A DNA stretch of 64,000 nucleotides from Rachycentron canadum (taxonomy: Eukaryota; Chordata; Actinopteri; Carangiformes; Rachycentridae). A program made the translations under genes and the position numbers. Shown here one piece after another: positions 57,084 through 64,000 of this stretch (position 1 is the stretch's first letter; every line of letters begins with the position of its first letter). The stretch is from the NCBI GenBank assembly GCA_038496675.1, contig CM076652.1:12435164-12499163 (forward strand), given 5' to 3'. The notes beneath the pieces are model-generated. The model saw only the letters and a program-made list of their open reading frames with translations, searched no databases and was not told where the DNA came from.

Positions 57084-57109
57084 NGGAGAGCGAGGGAGAG
57101 AGAGAGAGT
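56873..57109. repeat. (GA)n/(GGGA)n purine tract with one ambiguous base
   Basis: Over 230 bases of almost pure purine on the plus strand. The single N at 57084 marks unresolved repeat length in the assembly. Confidence 0.95.
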
Positions 57110-57399
57110 AGTCAAATACTCAGTCCTCTGCCCCCGCTGGTCCTGCACCATCTGCATGTTCATGAACCATGTCAAAACATAATTGATTGAATGTGTCAGT
57201 GTGTATGTACTGAGTCTGTGTGTGTGCATGTGTGTAGGAGGGGCCTCGACTCTGGGCAACAGAGCTGGTTAACAGCAGTTATATGGCAGTTACCATCAGA
57301 CAGGGCATGTATGCTTTATAATGCAGATGTGTGTTTGCACACGTCTGGCTTGTGAGGTGCCACAGTGCTCCAGCCGAAGGATATGGTTGGTCCTCTCAT

Positions 57400-57400
<1 letters not shown>

Positions 57401-57475
<75 letters not shown>

Positions 57476-57632
57476 ATGTCGCTTCACTGAAGAGCCTGTT
57501 GATTACCCATGGGCTTGGCTCTGTCTGCCACCTGGCCGCACCATGTTAGCAGGTTCCCAGTGAACTTTCACAAATGACTACACACCAGACACACAGACAC
57601 ACAGACACACACACACACACACACACACACAC
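57401..57632. repeat. (CA)n microsatellites
   Basis: About 36 pure CA units to 57473 and a second CA array at about 57595-57632, with unique sequence between. Confidence 0.95.
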
Positions 57633-57785
57633 ATTTACTCCTCACCTTTCTATGCATCTCACTACCCAGTTGATCTTTTTCTTAAAACAAGCAGGCACCA
57701 CAAACATGCTGTGATTTTAAAGGGTCAGTTTACCGAAGTTCATCCCCCAAAACTAAAAACCCGGTTTACCTCTCGTGGGATGTTG

Positions 57786-58092
57786 CCCCATCCATCCATT
57801 ATCTATACTGATTATCTGTCAGGGTTGCAGGGGGGCTGGAGCCAATCCCAGCTGACACTGGGCAAGGGTGGGGTCACCCAGTCTATCGCAGGGCCGACAT
57901 ATAGAGACAAACAACCAGTCACACTCACATCGATGAGCAATTTAGACCAATTAACTTAAATGTGCTTGTCTTTGGACTGTGGGAGGCAGTTGGAGTACCT
58001 GGAGGGAACAGGGACACACAGAAATGCCCCAGAACCGAACCCAGAACCTTCTTGCTGTGAGGCGATGGTGCTAACCACCATGTCGCCACATA
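57786..58092. repeat. dispersed teleost repeat, probably a LINE 3' tail
   Basis: Carries CATCCATCCATTATCTATAC, GGGGGGCTGGAGCCAATCCC, TCTTTGGACTGTGGGAGGCA and CTTCTTGCTGTGAGGCGATG, the consensus-like wording of an abundant fish repeat. Compared with what I recall, the middle carries small deletions. Family name uncertain. Confidence 0.7.
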
Positions 58093-58934
58093 GATATTTA
58101 TTTATCCACTAAGTTTTTGAGATGCTCGTCCCTGAAATCAGTATTTTACTGTTGGTGCCTGTAAAACTTAGAAACAATACTCTGGATGATACACTCACCT
58201 TGCTTTTTTAAATCAATTTTCTCAAGCTGTTAAACTAATGCAAGAATTGTTTCAGTGAAAAGTAAACACATTATTAATCAGTTGATTTAGAATACATTTC
58301 ATAACCACCAAATACTCAACATCTGTTCATTATTTTTTAACATGCATGTAAAAACACTGGACAGTTTGTGATGATAATTAACAAAAACACTTGCACATGT
58401 GCAAGAGAGTAACAAAGAGTGGTACGAAGAATAATATTTATGTCACCAAAAATCTAATAAGAGACAGATCCTTTTTTGGGTTGATCCAATTGGTGCAATT
58501 TTAAAACACATAGAACAAGATTTATTGTTGGAAGTATAGATACTTGAACTAGCAAACCCACCCACCCATACCTTGGGGTATTCATAGAGAGAAAGCAATT
58601 TTAATGAATACCATTGAAAGTGTGTTCTTAGTGTCTAGAGTAATCACAACCTTATTTCTGGAGAGACAAACTGCTCTGGCAAGCTGACCCTTCAATTCAG
58701 ATAAATTCAATCTGGTATTCATTCAAACTCTGTGTAATGCAGATCACAGCATGCAGCCTCTGTAGGTACAAACGCAGACAGGCTGGTGTCTGACATTTAG
58801 ACTTTCTGTTGAAACAAAGTTGCAGAAAGAAAAACATATTAACAAGAAAACGTCAAATATGTCCCACATTCTGTTGCACACACACACACGCACACACGGT
58901 TACAGGGCACGTGTTTGTTCATGTGTGATCTCTC

Positions 58935-59100
58935 GCCACCTTGTTCTGCTTCTGACTGTATTTGCATAATCTACATAATGATGCTGGCTTTAATTGCCCA
59001 CGCCCAGGTAAGGGATCATGTGGTTAAGTGGGAGATCATAATTATGTAAATAATTGGCCTGACCACAGCAAGCTGCTACTCTCTGCCACCCATCTGGAGG
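58935..59100. promoter_or_regulatory. candidate enhancer: octamer and homeodomain cluster
   Basis: ATTTGCAT octamer at 58960-58967, then CTTTAATTGCC, ATAATTATGTAAATAATTGG and CCATCTGGAGGGTGG (E-box) within 150 bases of non-repetitive sequence. It lies 4.5 kb upstream of a candidate first exon. Confidence 0.35.
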
Positions 59101-59739
59101 GTGGAGGAGGAAGAGGAGGAACATTACAAGAGAGGGAGAGGGGGAGGACAGAAATGGAGAGAAAGAGGTGAGAAAATTAGGTAAAGGAGAAGGATAAAGA
59201 GGGATGGTATGAGAGAGAAAGGAGAAACAGAGGGATGAAGGAATGAGGACAGTTTGAGAGGAAGGTGGAGGAACATATGGTGAGAGTGATGGCTGAGAGG
59301 ATGAGGAGGAGGATAATTAGAGGAGGAATTGCAAAGAGTAAAAAGGATGAAAGAAAGTTATGTGTGATTGTCTGTATGTTTAATCTGTTGAAGAGTTCTG
59401 CCACAAGTTCCTGATCTCTGCCGTTTTAATGTAATGCTTGATTTAGTTTCCCCTTTTAAGTTTGTCCCCACAAGACAGTTCTATCTTCAGCCCTAGAAAA
59501 ACCCAAACACAGTTAGACACACTTCAGAACTGAAGAAAGGACGTGCCACACATCAAATAGTCAGCTCTAGAACTTACTGGAAGGTTGTCAAAAAGGAAAA
59601 TCTGAAATATCACATGCACATAGTACTTGATTATTTGAGGCACCTTTAGTTCAGGTACGTACCATTTACCTTGATCATGGACTCAAAGGTGACAATGCAC
59701 ATCAGAGCAAAAACCAAGCCTTGAGGTGAAGTGAACTGC

Positions 59740-60345
59740 TTGCAAAGCTTAGATACAGGATTGTGGTGAATCACAGATTAGGCTGCAAATTGGTCCTAGT
59801 CAAACTGAGCTGACAGGGAAGAAGGGCCAAGGTAAAAGAGGTGACCAAGAACCTGATGGTTGCACTAGCTGACCAAAGATCCTGTGTAGAAATAGAAGAA
59901 ACTCCCAGAAGGACAACCATCACTACATTACTCCACTGGTCTGAGCTTCAGGACAGAGAGTCCAGACAGAGCTTATAAAAAAAATTCTCTAAGAAGATTC
60001 TGATGAAATCGAGATTGAACTGTTTGGCCTCAATTCTTAACATTGAGTCTAGAAACCAGGCATCACCTGGCCAATACCATCCCAACAATGAAGCAGCAGC
60101 AGGGACAGAGAAACTGGTTAGGTTTGAAATGTACAAAGATATCCTTAAAAACAAATAAAAACTTGGCCCAGGATGCTCAGGACCTCAGACTGGGCCAAAG
60201 ACTCGCCATCCAACAGGCAATGGCCTTAAGCACATAACCAAATCAACACAGGAAGGGGTTAGGGACAACTCTGTGAATGACCTTGAGCAGCCCAGTCAGA
60301 GCTGTGACTTGAACCAAATCAAACATCTGTGGAGAAGACCTTACA
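59740..60345 (+). pseudogene. decayed Tc1/mariner transposase
   Basis: The DNA runs parallel to fish Tc1-type transposase: AGAAGGGCCAAGGTAAAAGA, GGTGACCAAGAACCTGATGG, CCCAGAAGGACAACCATCAC, GAGATTGAACTGTTTGGCCT, TGCTCAGGACCTCAGACTGG and AATCAAACATCTGTGGAGAA in the family order. Internal deletions (near 59975 and 60095), frameshifts and loss of the catalytic frame make it dead. I did not find clear terminal inverted repeats. Confidence 0.85.
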
Positions 60346-60734
60346 TTAACAACATTTATTCTCTTATTCTTTATTCTCCAGTAAACTTAAAATCCATCCA
60401 CGGTCTTAACTCCCAAAATCACTCTTGTGAAGACATCATATCCTGTGCAATGTCTCTATTCTGGAAGATTTTGGAAGCACAGTGGTACAGAAACACACAC
60501 AAACACACACACACACACACACACACGTTCACACACCCTGCCACTGTATCCACTGCACAGATGGTAAAGGCAGCAGCCCCTTTACACAGACAAAGGGAAG
60601 GTAATTCTCTCTGCAGGACGTGAACAGAGCTGGAGCTGGAAAGGAGCAACACACATCAACACTCCCCTCCCTGTTTCCTCGTCTCAGCCCCAGGCCAACA
60701 AACAACACAGGAGTAAACTGACAATGTGAGGGCT

Positions 60735-60737
<3 letters not shown>

Positions 60738-60781
<44 letters not shown>
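60738..60781. repeat. (TG)n microsatellite
   Basis: About 21 TG units. Confidence 0.95.
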
Positions 60782-60782
<1 letters not shown>

Positions 60783-60949
60783 TGTGTGCATGCACTGCTG
60801 AAATAGGCTTGAGGAGGAGAGGCAGGAAAAATAAGAGAAGAGGGAAGAGAGGGAGAAAATGAGAGAGAGATAAAATGAAAAAGAGAGGGAGAGTGCAGAG
60901 AGGGAGGAGGTAATAAACAGGATTAGTGCTTATCTTTACAGCAGTGTGT

Positions 60950-61341
60950 GTGTGTGTTTGTGCGTGTGTGTTTTGCCTGAGGACAAAGTGACTGACTCCA
61001 GCATTACCTTTGCCAATGTGTCTTCATCCCCAGGTAGGCCTATCTCTTCTCTCTGGACTCCCCCTGCTTTGTGTGTGCTGGTACACAATGTACTTTATGT
61101 GTGTGCATGTGTGAGTGTATGTGTGTGTACATGCACTCATCCATATAGTCACTCTGGGTAAGGTTTGTGTACTTTGGGTGTGTGTGTAGAGGTGATAGTA
61201 AATAAATGTACATGCACATGCACATTCAGTGTGTGTTTGTGTTTAGTGATACAGCAGTGAATCTGTTCAGTTTTGTGTGTGTGCATGTGTACATTTCCTC
61301 ACACTGTTTTGCATGGTGATTGTGAACACACAACTGTACAG

Positions 61342-61382
<41 letters not shown>

Positions 61383-61435
61383 CTGCCTGAGGATAAAGAG
61401 TGTACTCACCTCGTTGTTGCCTTTGCAGTTCGTCT
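60950..61435. repeat. duplicated TG-plus-unique unit
   Basis: A TG run followed by TGCCTGAGGACAAAG occurs near 60971, and a similar unit (TG run, TGCCTGAGGATAAAG) near 61384. About 50 bases after the TG run are alike in both copies. Confidence 0.5.
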
Positions 61436-62419
61436 GAATTGCCAATAAATCTTTCTTGAGGGTGTTTGTACGTACATGTACATGTGTGTGTCTGTGTGTG
61501 TGCGTTTGTGTAAATGTTCAGAAGGTGGTTTCAGTTGCCATTATAATGCTTGTCCAGCCCCATAGCGCCATTGTTTGTGACAGTGTTTCTGTTTGTAATC
61601 TCCTACCTGACCAGAGCTAACAGGCTGCTACAGCGTCTCACTTTCACTGGATGAGGAAGGAGGAATACATTTAAATAATCAGGGGTTTGGGTTCATGGCT
61701 GATATTATGCCTCACTGCTTTTGTAAATGAGCATCTGTGTGTGTGTGTTTATGTGCAAGCAAGCGCATCTGTTTTCAAAGACATCTGTGGATGTCTTGGT
61801 GGATTGTTCCTGTAGCAGTGTCCCCAGCTTTATACTCTTCTTCACTAGAAATGAATAGACACAGCCTAAGAAAGGAAGCAGGAGACGAAGACAAACCATG
61901 CATGTGCTTGTGTGTTTGTGCATATAAATGTGTGTATGCTTGGGTGTGTGATGGATAGAGGGCTTTATGAGAGAGGAATAGGCTAATGACCAGGTCTCCA
62001 GAGGCAGTAAGATTCCTGGAGCTATTACTGCCAGAGTTCATAATGGCCTCTGTGCTTGGCCTCTTTTACACGCTACTTAATGGGGGATCCAACAGTCCAA
62101 TGCCAAGTATAACCCACCCCGAGAATACACACCGCTGTGCGCTTTGACCCCAACACACAAGCGCACACACACAAACACACAGAGCAGCACATGCTCAATC
62201 ACGAGCTTCTTGCATGCACCTGCAGTTGCACACACACCAACTAGTGTGTACATTTTACAATTTGTCTTTCTCTCTCTCACACACACATACACACTATACA
62301 ACCCCTATAGGTCACAAAGGATGGAGGTGAGACACCCACCTTAGAGAAAACTGAAAGTGTCTGCCTGCAGCGCACAGCCAAACCATAAATCATGTCAGGC
62401 TACACTCACACACGTGCGT

Positions 62420-62420
<1 letters not shown>

Positions 62421-62453
<33 letters not shown>
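62421..62453. repeat. (CA)n microsatellite
   Basis: About 16 CA units. Confidence 0.9.
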
Positions 62454-62458
<5 letters not shown>

Positions 62459-63399
62459 CTGTTGTTCGCTTCCCTCTTTTCTCTTGTGTAGGTTTGAGTA
62501 CAAGAGAGAGGGATTTGGGGATTATAGAGGAGCCTCACTTTTTTCTTTTCTTTTTCTTTGCTTCCTTCAGTTCTTGTTTCCATAGAGAAAAAAGTGGGGA
62601 AGTGAGGGGCCACTAATCTGTGTGTGCGTGTATGAAAGTACAAATGTGTGTCTGTTAGGGTGTATGTTTGTGTTTATGCATACGTGTGTGTACTTCTTTC
62701 ATCACTGAATGGATCTCAGGGAAAGACTTGAAGGAGACAGTCTATTCATTGAGGAAAACATCAACGCTGTTTGGTGTTACTGTGCGTCTGGCATCTTAGA
62801 AATGCAAGAGTAAGGGAGGGAGGAGAGGGAGGATAGGGGGAGACATAAAAAGTGAGCGGGAAGAGGAGGATGGACAAGGTAGAAATCTGCACTCGGAAGT
62901 GCAAATCAATGCAAAACAGCTGTTAAATAGCTGCAAAGTGGAGCAGCTGCTTGGGAGATGAGGAGAGAGGGATCGGGAGATGAAGGGATGTATGATCAAG
63001 AAACAGACAGGGACAGAGAGAGAGAGAGGGGGAAGAGAGGGGCCCATGGGAGATATTGAAATTTTAGACTAAATGAAGCAGGATGAGAGCTTATAGCACA
63101 TGATGACAGATGAATATTAATAAACATGTGTGTAACTTCATACGTAGGTTTGCGACTCCAGTAGATAGCATGAATTAATTATTTTTGCCTTACATAAGTT
63201 GTAGTGTTATGTCAGATAAACTCCCAAGAGCTTATCAAAATTTATTTGGAGAGATTTAAGAGTAAAAAAACAACTAATAAATGCATTAAAAGTAATTTAC
63301 ATATTTTGGTTGTGGTTTGGTTATTTAATAACCAGTGTGATTGTAAATAGCTGTAATATGAGTTAAACTGTCCTGTGTATTTCTCAGTACAGTGTGAGT

Positions 63400-63585
63400 G
63401 CACAGTGAGGCAGGAGGAGCTGACTGGAACAGATCTGATTGTCTCCAGTGGACAGTAAACATGTCCAGGCTTTGAGCTATCAGCAGTCTGAGGCCACATC
63501 TTCCTCCTCTCCATCCCTCAAGCTCTCCAGGGAGCATCAGTGGAGCAGGTGCTCGCCCTTCCCCTCCCCTCCTCCTCTGATACCC

Positions 63586-63622
<37 letters not shown>

Positions 63623-63785
63623 CTCTCTCTCTCTCTCCCTGAGGACAGTTAACGTGTTGTCCTACTCCTTTCCACATCTGCTACTGGGGGTGAATCACAC
63701 AGTATATCGCTGCACACAGACCCGCTGCTATTCATCTTCACAAGGATGCGCAAAAATCGTAGATTCTCTTTTCTTTGTTGAGGCG
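63400..63785 (+). other. second candidate noncoding first exon (plus strand)
   Basis: Non-repetitive leader apart from a CT array at 63592-63640, ending TTGTTGAGGCG with a strong donor GTAAGT at 63786. A 12-codon upstream frame (63746-63781, MRKNRRFSFLC) stops just before the donor, so the exon is probably 5'UTR. It may be an alternative promoter of the gene started near 51.26 kb. The start coordinate is approximate. Confidence 0.4.
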
Positions 63786-64000
63786 GTAAGTTTTTTTTTT
63801 TTTTTTTTTTTTTTTCAGTTTCAGAAATATCTTCTCCTGCTGTTTTTGACGTGGGTTTGGATGGTCACTGGGTTATTGTCGCCTGTGGTGCTGTGTGGTG
63901 TCTTTCTCTATAATGACCTTCCATGACATCAGTTTTTAAAAACCCACATTATTTCTATGATGGCTTTACTTCGTCTGTAGTTGTCAAGCGTGACTCACTT

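Noticed and set aside
56849..57259. 136-codon minus-strand frame of Ser/Leu/Pro
   Set aside because: Translation of the GA/GGGA purine tract; it contains the ambiguous base.
60273..60623. 116-codon plus-strand frame
   Set aside because: It fuses the end of the Tc1 relic, a CA microsatellite and unrelated sequence.

Overview
This window is nuclear DNA from a vertebrate, almost certainly a teleost fish and probably a spiny-rayed one. The evidence is long GT-AG introns, three genes that closely match vertebrate families, CA/TG microsatellites every few kilobases, a decayed Tc1-type transposon, and two dispersed repeats of a kind I know from fish genomes. I cannot name the species. The order wnk1 - erc1 - fbxl14 is the fish counterpart of human 12p13.33 (WNK1-RAD52-ERC1-FBXL14-WNT5B). 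Here RAD52 is missing and wnk1 points the opposite way relative to erc1.

Layout. (1) About 0.45-16.3 kb, minus strand: the 5' part of wnk1, a WNK-family Ser/Thr kinase. I placed eleven coding exons whose phases join without a break. They encode about 808 residues: an N-terminal tail, the whole kinase domain with its displaced catalytic lysine, the PF2-like autoinhibitory domain and the start of the Gln/Pro-rich region. The rest of the gene lies off the left edge. (2) About 15.4-17.4 kb: a CpG-richer divergent promoter region between wnk1 and erc1. (3) About 17.2-33.8 kb, plus strand: erc1 (ELKS/CAST active-zone and Rab6-binding scaffold), complete. It has 19 constitutive coding exons plus a 12-nt microexon, a candidate 57-nt cassette exon, and two alternative C-termini: a long one with a Rab-binding domain and a short one ending in the RIM PDZ ligand GIWA. 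(4) About 34.8-37.4 kb, minus strand: fbxl14, an intronless F-box/LRR ubiquitin-ligase receptor, convergent with erc1.

(5) About 37.5-64 kb: no gene I can prove. The region is dense in microsatellites and purine or pyrimidine tracts and holds the Tc1 relic, the dispersed repeats, a diverged inverted repeat and several homeodomain/POU-site-rich stretches that could be enhancers. Two plus-strand first-exon candidates, ending near 51.29 and 63.79 kb, suggest alternative promoters of a gene that continues off the right edge. By synteny and exon shape the best guess is wnt5b, unproven.

The three genes do not form a pathway. WNK1 acts through SPAK/OSR1 on cation-chloride cotransport. ERC1 organises presynaptic and cortical secretion sites. 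FBXL14 targets factors such as Snail for degradation. They share a neighbourhood and a promoter style: their start regions carry repeated palindromic GCTAACGTTAGC-like words.
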